Positions 33,142 through 43,719 of a DNA stretch of 64,000 nt are shown in pieces (position 1 is the stretch's first letter; each line of letters opens with the position of its first letter). Position numbers and translations under genes: made by a program. Below the pieces are notes generated by a model. The model saw nothing but the letters and a program-made list of their open reading frames with translations, was not told the origin of the DNA and did not search any database. Origin of the DNA: Acanthosepion lycidas (taxonomy: Eukaryota; Mollusca; Cephalopoda; Sepiida; Sepiidae); assembly GCA_963932145.1 (NCBI GenBank), contig OZ010586.1:70341468-70405467 (forward strand). Direction: 5' to 3'.

Positions 33142-33143
<2 letters not shown>
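32690..33143 (+). mobile_element. LINE-J 3' end
   Basis: Plus-strand C-terminal part. It has the 'cagtcacttacccaccaatg' block, 'ccttttctataaatattttc', the WNSLP-like 'gaggaactttcttcc', and the end 'cttagtggcattattgcctt' 'gcttggagttaat'. In three copies this last string marks the exact element 3' end before an ATGATT-like tail. Confidence 0.7.

Positions 33144-33187
<44 letters not shown>
33144..33187. repeat. (TA)n microsatellite
   Basis: A TA repeat directly at the 3' end of the LINE-J copy. Confidence 0.9.
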
Positions 33188-33189
<2 letters not shown>

Positions 33190-33489
33190 AGTATTTTTTA
33201 CATTTTGAAATTTTAATGGGAAAATTTACTGAAAGATTATAAAAATGATTTAAAAAATATAAATAAATAATCAGTAATAAAGTAAATAATTATTATAATT
33301 TTTTAATAACTAAAAATTTTAAACTTTAATTCAACTACAGTTAGTATGAAGTGCAATGCAAACTATTTAGATACACAGTCATTGCAAAATTATAGAAATA
33401 ATAACAATGATTATATCACCACTGTAACTACTTTAGTTAATCTGGGCAATAGATGGTAAAAAAATAGGATATAATTTCAGGATATTAAA

Positions 33490-33770
33490 TGTTTAATATC
33501 TATAGGCTCAAGTATAAACCTGACAAATGTTTACCTATAGGCTCAAGTATAAACCTGACAAATGTTTACCTATAGGCTCAAGTATAAACCCAACTAATGT
33601 TTACCCATAGGCTCAAGAATAGACCTGACCAATGTTTACCTATAGGACCAAGAATAAACCTGACCAAAGTTTGCCTACAGAATATCCATAGGCTCTAGTA
33701 TAAACTTGGCAAATGTTTGCCTATAGGTTCAAGAATAGACATGCCCAATGTTTACCTATAGGCTAAAGAT
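33490..33770. repeat. 35-bp minisatellite, about eight copies
   Basis: The unit 'cctataggctcaagtataaa' 'cctgacaaatgttta' is repeated with divergence that grows to the right; one unit carries an extra segment ('cagaatatccatag'). The first three copies are almost identical, so the array has a younger left edge. Confidence 0.95.
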
Positions 33771-33774
33771 TTTT

Positions 33775-33930
33775 TCTCACAATAGGTGTCTTTCTGAACA
33801 GAAGCTATAGGACCCAGTCTGTTTTACTAATCACCCCATAGCTGAGGGAGAAGAGATGGATTCATACCTTTTCCAAGGGTATTTATGCATAAGTAAATGT
33901 TATGAACCTCATTGGAATTTAAACTTGTGT
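33775..33930 (-). mobile_element. SINE core (tail type b), minus strand
   Basis: The reverse complement has the core 'acccttggaaaaggtatga' and 'tccatctcttctccctca', then 'ctatggggtgattagtaaaa' and 'ctgggtcctatagc'. The tRNA head overlaps 33905-33965 and is poor. It abuts the LINE-J piece at 33975, so the SINE may have been inserted in or beside it. Confidence 0.6.
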
Positions 33931-33974
33931 CACCAATTTCTCTTTCAAAACTGATATATATTACACCCCATCAA

Positions 33975-34255
33975 TATAGTATAGTGCTTAAATTTGTGAA
34001 GTCACCAAAGAAGAAAGCTCATCAGAACAATTGCTATGAAAATATTTCTAGAAAATGTAGAAGTGCACTATGTCATGGAAGCGAGAAAGTAACTGAAGCC
34101 AAGATGCCAAGTCAGGGCAGATAACATTCATGATTTTTCTTTAGATTTTGAATGTCTAGATATATAGCAAAAGTGTTAGACCAGATGTGGCAGCAATATT
34201 TACTGCCAAGCAGCATTTCCTTTTGTCTTCATATAAACTGAATAAGATTTTACTT
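33975..34255 (-). mobile_element. LINE-J internal/3' fragment
   Basis: On the minus strand it matches 22380-22600: the LASWLQSLSH-type block (from 'aactgaagccaagatgccaa'), the ILDKIQ region and an IWSN-like string. It is shorter and more damaged than the 22-kb copy. Confidence 0.6.
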
Positions 34256-34259
34256 TTTA

Positions 34260-34790
34260 TCGTATGAGATTGCACAAAAGCCTCCACATAATAAAAATTG
34301 GTATCTTTTTAAATTTGCCATATTTTGGGCAGAATCATTGAAAACAATAACCAGAAAATCTAGATAAAACTATTTTACAATAAAGTATTCAATCAATATG
34401 CAATTGCACTCAAAAAGCCATACATTGTTATCCAAAGAAGATGTCTGATGAATTGCAATAACAAATATTCATTCTCTTTTTCTTATCAATGCAGACATAA
34501 AAAAATTAAAAAAACTATTTTGAATCAATTCTAGTATTTGACTTGTTTAAACTCTTTTGTAGTTATGAGATGATTTCAGAAAAAACATTAACTGTAGATT
34601 CTTAGCACAAAATATAATTCCATTGAGTGATCTTATTTTTTATGTAAAAAAATGTTTTAATACTTTACTCTAAAATGGCTTTACTTATTTTTTATATCAT
34701 TTTCCTTTCACTTTCTTTTATTGCTTTCATAAAGATGAAATGTTGCTAGCCTCTCACTAAGTTATTGCTATTTTCATGGCAGTCCAGTCC
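34260..34790. other. No recognisable feature
   Basis: AT-rich spacer before the 30-bp minisatellite. Confidence 0.4.
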
Positions 34791-34796
34791 ATCACA

Positions 34797-35437
34797 GCTA
34801 TTAATAAATGGATGAATAATGTGGGAAACAATAGTGAACAAATGAATTATGTGATTAATAATAATGAATGAATTAATAATATGGGTAATAATAATGAATG
34901 AATGAATAATATTGACAATAATCATGAATGAATGAATAATGTACGTAATAATAGTGAATGAATCAATAATATGGGGAATAATAGTGAACAAATGAATTGT
35001 GTGGGCAATAATCATGAATGTATGAATAATGTGGGAAATAATAATGGAGGAATAAATAATGTGAGCAATAATCATCTGTGAATGAATAATCTATGTAATA
35101 ATAGTGACTGAATTAATAATGTGAGTAATAATAGTGAATGAATGAATAATGTAGGCAATAATAGTGAACAAATGAATCATGTGAGCAATGATAGCAAATG
35201 AATTAATAATGTGTGTAATAATCATGATTGAAAGAATAATGTCAGCAATAATGATGGATGAATGCATAATGTGTGCAATAATCATGAGTGAATGAACAAT
35301 GTGGGTAATTAAAGTGAATCAATAATGTGGGAAATAATAATGAATTAATGAATAATGTTGGTAATAATCATGCATCAATGAATTATGTGGCTAATAATAA
35401 CGAATGAATGAATTATGTGGGCAATAGTGAATAGAAA
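34797..35437. repeat. 30-bp minisatellite, about 21 copies
   Basis: The unit is 'gaatgaatgaataatgtggg' 'caataatagt' with variants every copy. Because the unit is a multiple of three, the minus strand stays open over long stretches and gives 10-residue repeats of the IIAHIIHSFT type (frames 34746-35075 and 35091-35285). These are by-products of the array rather than genes. Confidence 0.95.
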
Positions 35438-35439
35438 GA

Positions 35440-37247
35440 ATCAAATTAACTTCTTATAATCATTTTAGATAGAGAAAGTGGGATTCACCTTGAAGTGAAT
35501 TTTTGAACAGTGATGATGTGGCATTGCTTATTTTTATTGTCAAATGAACAGTAATAGAAACAACTTAAAATAACATTAACCCTGTAAAGTTTTTTTATTG
35601 CAATGATGCTGATTACTCTTTGATTAGAAAAAGAAAATATAAATATTCCTAACAGAGATCAAAAGACATTTAACTTTTATATATCAGTGTCAATTCTTAC
35701 TTCCAAAATATGATTTTCTAATACATTGACAGTCAAGTGGATTATGCATCGAGGAATCTATTCCACTTTTCAATCAATGATTTTAATGCCTCAAATATTT
35801 TTCTATTGCCTTTATGTATGTATAGACAAGTATAATGTTCTCGCCAGCCTATCCATGCATTAAATAAACTTTTGAAATCTTATGTATTCATTTGAAACTG
35901 CTATTGGATACAACAATATGCTATTTGAGAAGTAGTTTAGCTATAACAAAGAACAGAAACAAGTTGGAATTGAAGATATTAATAGAAAAGGGTTTGTAAC
36001 ACTAAGTTTTCTCTGCAGAAAGGCTGTGTGCAGATTCAGTTTGACACATTGGATTAGCTTTCCATTAGCGAAGTAGCTAACACAGCAACAGTATACACAA
36101 AAGCATAGAGGTTACTCAAAGTTCACTAGTTTTATGCCATGTCATATTGAATAACTTCAGTTTCAGAGTAAAGCAAACAATTCCATTTGAGTTTAGGCTG
36201 TGAATACAATCAACCAAACTTTTTCCGTTGTTTTTCTATATGAATAAAGTCATTATAATAATGTCATTAAATAAATAAGTTGTTAAATTTTGAAAATTTG
36301 ATGAGTAAAATGTTTCCTATACAGTCATTCATATGTAAAGTATTCATTTCATACTTTAAAACAAAACATGAAAGTATTTAGTATTTCTATATAAAAGGTA
36401 AATAATTAGAATGCTAGTGTTACAAAGTGGGATTTCCTTTGTATTTTATCAGTCCAGTGGCAATCATTTATCTCATATACCAAGAGTTATTCTACCCTTA
36501 TTGTTTGGGCATTTATACAGTCTATGCTTTAGCTATGTTATTAGGCTGTCATTTACATATCACTACAGTTAGTGCTCCAGCCATAAGGCATGGATTTGAA
36601 TCAATCTGACTTCTTGATAATTTGGGCTTTGTGAGATGAACCCAGTATATGACAGATGTGGGATGCTGTATTAAAATCTAAAAGCAATTTCTTGCCTTAG
36701 TTAACAACAGATTAAAGATCATTTTCATGATCAGCTGCCAGTTTTATTTATTTAATCTATTAATATTTAAACTATTAATACATCTATCTTAAAAAAGTAT
36801 CATGGTATATGACTAATCATATATGTTTACTAGTTCTACATGTTAATATCCACTTCTATATTTACTATAATCTTTAACCGATGTTAGATTTATATACAGA
36901 TTGGCATTATTCATATTCTGTGAAAAAAAAAGAGAGCATAACACAGGAAAAAGTATTAATATTTTTTGGCTACAACCAGTACAATGTAAGCAAGTAACTG
37001 AGTAACTGTTACTCACCAAATAATATTTGGTATCATGGAAGAAAAAAGAACATTTCAACCAAAATCTGTATACATTAAAGTAATATAAGAGATTTTAAAG
37101 AATGTTGATCACAGTAGGATTCTGGTACAAAATATTAAGGTGTCATGAGTCCTGATAAAAATAAAATAATAAAATATATAAAAAAAAATAAAAAGAATTC
37201 AAATTAAAATAAGGCATTTGTGCTTTCCTTTAAAACCCTTATGTCTT

Positions 37248-37250
<3 letters not shown>
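35440..37250. other. No firm feature; possible SINE-like patch near 36580
   Basis: AT-rich. A box-B-like 'ggatttgaatcaatc' lies at 36590-36604 and 'gctttgtgagatgaacccag' follows, but I find no second copy or clear box A. Otherwise nothing is supported. Confidence 0.35.
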
Positions 37251-37295
<45 letters not shown>

Positions 37296-37296
37296 A
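37250..37296. repeat. (CT)n/(TA)n microsatellite
   Basis: A compound tract, CT then TA. Confidence 0.9.
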
Positions 37297-37503
37297 TTCT
37301 CTCTCAACTAACAAGAAGGCAACCCTCAAATAAAAAGAGAAAGAAGAAGAAAAGACTGAACCCATCCAAAAAACACTAGAAGTTGGCAGGTGTAGAACCT
37401 ACTTATTTGTGATTGAAAAATACCAAAAATCAGGAAGGCTCCATGCATAACTTTTACTATAAAAGGATGAAAAAAAAAAAAGGAACACTCTAAAATAAGA
37501 TAA

Positions 37504-37746
37504 TTTTGGACAATCAAAAAAATCACTATTGATGTTAGCCAAAACAAATGTTCATGCCAAATTCTCAAACCTGGTCAAAAAGGAGATAAACCTGACACCT
37601 GCGCTAGAAGCAGATGGAATGAGAAGATTGAACAAACACTGCCACAGAAAAACCAGCCATGCATAACTTGTGAAGAAGTAGTTAAGAGGTCAACAGCTAA
37701 TGATATTTCTGCCCTGCTTAGGGCTGAAAAAAATACATTAGATTGA
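37504..37746 (+). other. Stop-free 80-codon frame without ATG start
   Basis: The plus frame between stops at 37501 and 37744 reads KCSCQILKPGQKGDKPDT, then CARSRWNEKIEQTLP, then PCITCEEVVKRSTANDISAL. It has a C-x-C pair and a C-x2-C pair that could be metal ligands. Another frame over the same bases is also protein-like (NVHAKFSNLVKKEINLTPAL), and this ambiguity weakens the case. It could be a decayed TE protein or chance. Confidence 0.15.
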
Positions 37747-38113
37747 CATTGACTTATTTCCAAGATGACTATGACTACTATCAAGTGCTGACCCCAAGCT
37801 CTGGAATACTGGGCTGAAACAGACCTTTCTCCAGACCACTACCAATATCCAGCTTATTCAAAAACCTTTTTGCTATGTTGAATACCAAAGGACTCTCTCA
37901 TTAGTATAAAAAATAAATAAATAAAAACATATTATTTATTTTAAATCTTTGAGTCAGTTCGTTTTATTCCTGAAGTTCCCATAAAATAATAACCCTACCA
38001 ACACTACCTAACAAGTGTATTTGGAAAGTAGATACATATTTCACAGCTATGAATTATTTGTCAACCAACCAGATAGAAGCAAAGTTGCATCCAGAATTAT
38101 TTTATCATCTCTT

Positions 38114-38281
38114 TTATATGACAGTATGCCACATTTCGGAGAAGACTCGCAAAGAGCGAATTTGAGCTTTCACTTGAGAACCAAACAATATTTCATCATT
38201 TTCAGCAATCTTTGAATCATGAATACCAACTGTACATTTTTGCATCCCATTGTTACAGGTGATGAAAAATGAGTTTTGCAT
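38114..38281 (-). other. Small protein-like ORF, 55 codons
   Basis: The minus frame starts at the ATG at 38281 and reads MQNSFFITCNNGMQKCTVGI, then HDSKIAENDEILFGSQVKAQ, then IRSLRVFSEMWHTVI and a stop. The composition is balanced, and I see no second copy in the window. I see no splice signals that clearly bound it and no family resemblance. It may be an exon end, a TE relic or chance. Confidence 0.15.
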
Positions 38282-38407
38282 GTCAACAAAAAATGAAAAA
38301 GACAGTAGTTATTACCAAATGAGAAATCAACACCAACACCAGAACTCCATTCACCAAAGTTCATTGTTCTGTGTCTGGTGGAAGATAAAATATTTCTGTC
38401 AGAATTT

Positions 38408-38762
38408 CTAAGATGAAGAGTTACTATTATTTACACTATTTACCTGTGGTATATTGTCCTCATCTTTGTTGTTGTTATCACAACATTTTGGTTGTTGTGC
38501 TGTCCAATCTTTATCAGGTGTACATTGATCTGGGTAAACTACAGTGAATTTATTTAATCTATGGGGATCAACTTTTCTCATTCTAAAGCCCATATCTAGG
38601 GATATCTCATATAGTTTTTATTCTTAGTAATACTCAGTGAGTGCTTGCCTTGTTCCACTGAGTCCAAATACACACTGTCTGACCCAAAGATTGAATTCAC
38701 AATTACTATTTCACCAAATTCACAGACCAACACTTTAATCCACTAGGCTCTCAATAATAACA
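38408..38762 (-). mobile_element. SINE-2, near full length, minus strand
   Basis: The minus strand starts with box A 'gagcctagtggatt' (38758-) and box-B-like 'gaattcaatcttt' (about 38695), then 'agtgtgtatttggactcag' 'tgg' shared with 49140-49170. The tail contains 'cctgataaagattggacag', 'aaaatgttgtgataacaac' and 'gatgaggacaatat'. About 355 bp. The minus frame 38408-38593, although protein-like (KVDPHRLNKFTVVYPDQ), lies entirely in this SINE and is not a gene. Confidence 0.75.
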
Positions 38763-39132
38763 ACTTCAAAACATTCATGTAAACTGAAGAACTAAAACAT
38801 TATCATGAAGGTGATTGTTCTAAATGTACTTGAAAAACACTTCTTACTTAACGAGTTGCTTAAATTAACTTTTTGATCCAATACATCTAAGTGCTTAACA
38901 GGATCAAGATTTAATGGCCAGGGAAATACAGTGAAATCTTTTCCTGAAATCATTCCTGTAAAACTCAGACAGTGACAGAATCTGTTGTCATACTGAAAGA
39001 TACCACTATTCAATAATGCAGGAGTAGATGTTATATGACAAAGTACCTTCCACATGATTCATAGAATTCGGTGTTTCCCAACAGAATATTAACCAAACCA
39101 TCACACTGCTTCTAGCAGATTGTTTTCTTCTT

Positions 39133-39470
39133 TTGCAAGTCATTTAAAGTCAGAAAATAGTTTTAGATTCTAAGAATTTTTTGGAAATATTATTTTTACT
39201 GATACAAGTTCTACTAATTAACCCATAGCCTGTGGGGAGAATAAGTAGATTCATACCTTTCCTAAAGGTATTTGCATGCAAATGAACATGATAAACTTGA
39301 CTGGAATTTGAACTTGATTCTCTGACTTCTAGTTCAGAACTATTATCCATTAAACCACCCACCCAACCAAGCTTAGAGTATCCATCATTGTTGAATGCTC
39401 ACCCATGTAGGTACTGACCAGGCTTAATGTTGCTTAACCAGTGATTATATGAGAATCAGTTTAATGAGGC
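39133..39470 (-). mobile_element. 5S/tRNA/core SINE, minus strand (copy e)
   Basis: From 39470 down: a 5S-like part ('ggttaagcaacattaagcc', 'cctacatgggtgagc'), then aagcttgg and a tRNA-like part with box-A-like 'ggtggtttaatgga' and box-B-like 'gagaatcaagttcaaattc', then the core ('acctttaggaaaggtatga') and the tail 'ctaaaactattttctgac'. The same order of modules as at 19692. The first third of 5S is missing. Confidence 0.75.
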
Positions 39471-39644
39471 AAATGTTCAATGTTATTCTCTTTTTCAGGA
39501 GAAAGTAAAAATTATTGGACTATGCTAAATCCTTGTATCGATAGAAGAACCAGTTCTGATGCTTGTGTGTTCATTAAAAATGCTTTCACTGATTGACATT
39601 GGTTAGCATAAATACTCTAATAGGCTTGCAGCTACAGAGCTCCA

Positions 39645-39790
39645 TATGCAGCAAGCTTACAGCACCTGGTATTTTCAAGTGGTCACCCATCTAGGTACTA
39701 ACCAGTGTTGACAATGCTTAACTTTGGTGATTTTACAGGAACCAGTGTCTCAATGTGATCTGGCTCTAAGGCTGATGTACTGTGTGTTGT
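39645..39790 (-). mobile_element. 5S-rRNA-derived SINE head only (copy f2)
   Basis: The minus strand reads 'agttaagcattgtcaaca', 'ctggttagtacctagatggg' 'tgaccacttg' and 'taccaggtgctgtaagctt', clearly 5S rRNA 3' sequence. The tRNA part stops after a few bases. The region upstream of the head ('cacacagtacatcagcc') is the same as upstream of the next copy at 40157. Confidence 0.75.
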
Positions 39791-39798
39791 GTTTTTTG

Positions 39799-40157
39799 TT
39801 ATTGATTGATCTACAGCATATCAACCTTTGCAGCCAGAAAGTATTTTTAAAATGTAAGAATCTTTTGAGATAATAATGGTTTAGAGCTACAAGTTTTACT
39901 AATTAACCCATAGCAAGGGGAGAAGAGGTGCATTCATATTTTCCTAAGGATATTTGTGTATAAGTGAATATAACGAACCCAACAAAAATTGAATCTCGGC
40001 TCCATTACACCATCTGCACATCCAAGCTTACAACACCTGGTATTTCCAAGTGGTCACCCATCTAGGTACTAAACAGTGTCAACATTGCTTAACTTTAGTG
40101 ATTTTACAGTAACCAGTGTCTCAATGTGATCTGTCTCTAAGGCTGATGTACTGTGTG
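39799..40157 (-). mobile_element. 5S/tRNA/core SINE, minus strand (copy f1), full length
   Basis: All modules are present: the 5S part (40157-40017) with 'actaaagttaagcaatgttg' and 'tacctagatgggtgaccac'; a tRNA-like part with 'cagatggtgtaatgga' and 'gagattcaatttttg'; the core (about 39965-39905); and the tail down to a short (AATC)-type run ('gatcaatcaataa'). It lies directly upstream, in transcription sense, of copy f2, head to tail. Confidence 0.8.
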
Positions 40158-40159
40158 AT

Positions 40160-40480
40160 ACATTTTTTCTTCACCTTGAATAAGGCTATCAACAGTTTCT
40201 GCTACAGTAGCCTTTCTGTTTTTTCATAGCAGGAAAGCTTCTGTTAACTTCTTGCAGGAACCAGTCTTGGTGACTCAATGCCTCTTTGACAGTTCCTGAT
40301 TTTTTGGACCACTGTTGACAGGTACACATGACAACAGAATATGAGAACTTCAAAAGCCATGCCATTTTGGGAAACAGAAATGTTCTAACCTAGTCTTCTG
40401 ACCATAACAATTTGGTCTTTATTAAAGTCGTTCAAATCTTTGTTTGTGATATAACTGTGGTATTCAACTCATCAAAAGAA
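40160..40480. other. No recognisable feature
   Basis: Slightly higher GC than average; nothing supported. Confidence 0.35.
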
Positions 40481-40484
40481 CAAA

Positions 40485-41160
40485 AGAGATAGTTGAAATT
40501 TCTAGGGCACATAATGAGGAAAGAAGGCTTCTAGAATTTGACACTCAAAGAACATATTGAAGACAAGACAGAGTAAAACAATACATAACTTTCCTAACAA
40601 GCTTGAGTGAAATGGTTGGCACAACAGGGTTTAGGAGAGATAGAAAAAAAGCAAACTTTACTAACAGCTACAAAGAACAGGAAATTTTGGAGAGCCATTA
40701 TTGCCAACATCCTGAAGGGACATGTCACTTAGAAGAAAAAGAACTTGAGTTTGTAGAAATGGTTGGTGGAATAGGGTTTAGGAAGGATCACATAATAAGG
40801 AAAGAGGGCTTTGAAAATTTGATACTCACAGGACATATTGAAGGCAAGAGGGATAGAGGAGAGCAATGCATAACCTACCTAGCAAGATTCAGTAAATGGA
40901 CAGGGAAACAAGGTTTAGGAGAGATAACAAAAAGTTAAAATTTACTTAGACCTATAAAAGACAGGAAATTATGGAGAGTCATGATTGCCAACTTCCTGGA
41001 GGGAAACAGCACAAAGAAGAATATGCTTGTGTAAATGAATGGCAGAACAGTTTTTAGAAGAGATATCAAAAAAATAAAATTTACTAAGAGCTTCAAAAGA
41101 GGGAAAATTTTGGAGAGCCATGACTGCTTACTTCTTGAAAGGACATGGAACATAGAAGGA
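40485..41160 (+). mobile_element. Three tandem LINE-R 3' ends
   Basis: Three 3' ends in the same direction: 40485-40738, 40745-41005 and 41020-41160. Each closes with the same terminal motif ('ggaaattttggagagccatt' 'attgccaacatcctgaaggg' in the first). The 111-codon frame 40603-40938 runs across two units and contains RKEGFENLILTGHIEGKRDR, a good piece of the RT C-terminus. Tandem 3' ends can arise from template jumping, repeated insertion or unequal exchange. Confidence 0.75.
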
Positions 41161-41369
41161 GAATTATCATGTTCTTAAATCGTAAATGAATTTGCCAAAA
41201 ATAGCAAAACATTTTTTCCAGCTTTTCAAAAAATTCTTAATGATGTTTGGATGTGCCAATCACAAGCAACAATTATTACAAAAACAAATCAGCCACAAGA
41301 TGATACATAAAAGTATTAAGTAAATAAATCACTAGAATAATTAGCAATAGAAGAACAAAGTTAACTTTC

Positions 41370-42744
41370 TGTTATGATCCAAGGTCCTTGTACCACGGTG
41401 ATAGTCCAAGGTAGAACCAATAAAGAAGAACTCGAACACAGGTATGGAATAACACAGATATATTACAAACAGGAATATATACAGAGAAGCAGAAGTGTTA
41501 GTATGAACAATCAGGTTTAGTAGACAGAACAATGCAGTCTCGACCAGTATCACTATTCCAATGTCTTACAGTAATTGTCTGAACGTGACTCTGTTTCAGA
41601 CTGCCTCTGACTTGACTTGAACTACTGACTATATTTAGTCACCCCCTCACGTGGGCATCATGTGGCACAAGGCCAGTTTAATGTGGGATTTCCGAGCCCA
41701 TGTGCTCGACCAAAAATATGCCCATTGAACCCGTATAAACGGGTTCAGGGTCAGTTTACCTCCCCAAAAGAGAATTTGCCCTTCGGCGTAGCCTCCTTCG
41801 GGTTCCTTCCCACCCGAAGGCAGAGAGTTCAACCAAACAGCTGGTCAAGACTTGAGCGACTGACGATATTCAGTCCCCCCCCCACTGGGGCAGCATGTGA
41901 CACAAGGTCAGTTATTTATTGTGGGTTTTCCGAGCACATGGGCTCGGCCCAAAAATATGCCCTTTGAACCTGTATAAATGGGTTCAGTGCCGGTTTACCT
42001 CCCCGAATGAGACTCCGCTCCTCGGCGTAGCCTCCTTCGGGTTCCTCCCTGCTTGAAAGCAGAGAGTTCAACCAAACAGTCGGTCAAGACTTGAACGACT
42101 GACGATATTCAGTCACCCCCCCACGAGGGTGTCATGTGGCACAAGGCCTTTTTAACGTGGGTACTCCGAGCCTGTGGGCTCAGCCAAAATATGCCCATTG
42201 AACCCGTATAAACGGGTTCAGGGCCAGTCTACCTCCCCGAAGGAGACTCTGCCCTTCGGCGTAGCCTCCTTTGGGTTCCTCCCGTCCGTAGGAAGAGAGT
42301 ACAACCGAACAGTTGTTCAAGTCAAAACTTGAGTGACTGATGATATTCAGTCACCCCCCCCCCCACCCACCCCCCACCCCGCACGAGGGTGTCATGTGGC
42401 ACAAGGCCTTTTAACTGTGGGCATTCCGACGATATTCAGTCACCCCTCCATGAGGGCGTCATGTGGCACAAGGCCTTTTTAACGTGGGCATTCCGAGCCC
42501 GTGGGCTCGGCCAAAAATATGCCCATTGGACCCATATAAACGGGTTCAGGGCCGGTCTACCTTCCCGAAGGAGACTCCGCCCTTCGGTGTAGCCTCCTTC
42601 GGGTTCCTCCCGTCTGTAAGAAGAGAGTACAACCGAACAGTCTGTCAAAACTTGAGCGACTGACTCCTTGCCTACTCCTGAGGGGCAGTATTTATTAAGT
42701 ATGGAATAGTCCATTATTATTATTATGGGTAAGATCCCATAACA
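41370..42744. mobile_element. Solo LTR, 1,375 bp, with 5-bp target duplications
   Basis: The element begins TGTTATG (41370-41376) and ends CATAACA (42738-42744), the standard TG...CA inverted ends of LTR retrotransposons. Perfect CTTTC direct repeats flank it (41365-41369 and 42745-42749). No internal gag or pol region is present, so it is a solo LTR left by recombination between two LTRs. Orientation is not certain; 5-bp duplication fits Ty3/gypsy or Pao-type elements. Its middle is a GC-rich tandem array (see next). Frames inside it (for example 41662-41967 and 42436-42768) are repeat artefacts. Confidence 0.85.
41640..42665. repeat. GC-rich tandem array inside the solo LTR (about 237-bp units)
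   Basis: Units begin near 41640, 41875, 42114, 42351 and 42431, anchored on 'catgtggcacaaggcc' at 41659, 41894, 42133, 42393 and 42460. The fourth is truncated to about 70 bp and follows an expanded poly-C run. Each full unit has two short palindromes: 'gaacccgtataaacgggttc' (41727-41746 in unit 1) and 'ccgagcccgtgggctcgg' (42493-42510 in the last), plus 'cccttcggcgtagcctcctt' 'cgggttcc'. The composition contrasts sharply with the AT-rich surroundings. Confidence 0.9.
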
Positions 42745-42935
42745 CTTTCTATTCTCATTTCCACTCATTTTGCACCTTGTAATCAGGCTGCATCAAAAGA
42801 TATTAAACTAATTTTCTGATTAAGCATTTGATTGGCTAACAGACTGGGAACTTTCTTTTAAACTATTTATTAAGCTGGTTAGAATAGCACATTAATATTT
42901 TGATTAAATGATTTATTTTTATGACTTATTGACCT

Positions 42936-43262
42936 TTTGCAGGTTATTTAGAATCCAGAAAATATTTTTAGATTGTCAAAATTGTTTGGAGATAATAATA
43001 TTTACTAATACAAGTCTTATAATTAACCTATAGCTGGGAGGAGAAGAGGTGGATTCATACTTTTCTCAGGGGTATTTGTGCATAAGTGAACATAATGAAT
43101 CCAACTGAAATTAGAACTCTGAGAGCCAGGTTCAAATTTTGAGCCATTATCCATTACATCACCAGCACATCCATTCTCAAGCAGTCACCCATTTAGGTAA
43201 TGACCAGTCTCAACATTGCTTGACTTTGATGACTGTACAAGAGCTGTCATTTCAACATGATA
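42936..43262 (-). mobile_element. 5S/tRNA/core SINE, minus strand (copy g)
   Basis: From 43262 down: a worn 5S part ('catcaaagtcaagcaatgtt', 'cattacctaaatgggtgac'), a tRNA-like part ('tggtgatgtaatggataat', 'gggttcaatt'-type box lost), the core (43085-43030, 'cccctgagaaaagtatgaa'), and the tail 'ttttctggattctaaataac' ending 42940. Same modules and orientation as copies e and f1. Confidence 0.7.
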
Positions 43263-43505
43263 TTGCATTTTTTTTTATTCCAATTAGTTAAGGTTATTAT
43301 TTATTTGGGTAAGTTCTTGTTAAAATGAAAATATTAATTTATGGCAACTAATTGATTATTTGATAGCGAACAAAGTCTTATCTTAGAAATTTTATCTTAT
43401 ATCACAATTCTTTTCATATTATGTGTAGCAATTAAATTTGAGTAGCAAATAATACACCAAAACACAGTATATATTTTGATAATGTACAAAGATTTTAACA
43501 ACTTA

Positions 43506-43640
43506 TACAAGAGTATCTGAATTCCCTTGCTATACTCTATCTTTATAAGAGTTAGATCAGACCAAAATTGAATATTCTGCCATATCTGGGCTGGAGCTAC
43601 ACAGTTCTCACTTCCCTTTCTTTTTATCAGAATGTAGAAT
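43506..43640 (+). mobile_element. Jockey/CR1-like LINE fragment
   Basis: Reads, through frame slips, a P-L-YSI(F/Y)IR-RSDQ-IEYSAISGLEL-like segment; the CHIWAGA motif is visible in the third frame near 43581-43603. Same family as 4740-5112. Confidence 0.5.
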
Positions 43641-43719
43641 AAGGAGAGTATTTAAATATTTTATATAATTTTAAATATTCTATATAAAAAGATCTTTCCA
43701 ATAAAATATATTCATTTTT

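Noticed and set aside
34746-35285. Minus-strand frames with 10-residue Ile-rich repeats, resembling a repeat protein
   Set aside because: They are generated by a 30-bp minisatellite whose unit length keeps phase.
34797-35437. CRISPR array, because of regular 30-bp repeats
   Set aside because: Units are contiguous with no unique spacers, and the context is eukaryotic.
38408-38593. Protein-like minus-strand ORF with Cys residues and a donor-like site at its end
   Set aside because: It lies wholly inside a SINE-2 copy; the same bases recur in other SINE-2 tails at 31.4 and 49.3 kb, so it is not a gene.
41662-42768. Several overlapping frames on both strands in a GC-rich region
   Set aside because: All fall inside the tandem array of the solo LTR, and the repeated peptides follow the DNA repeats.
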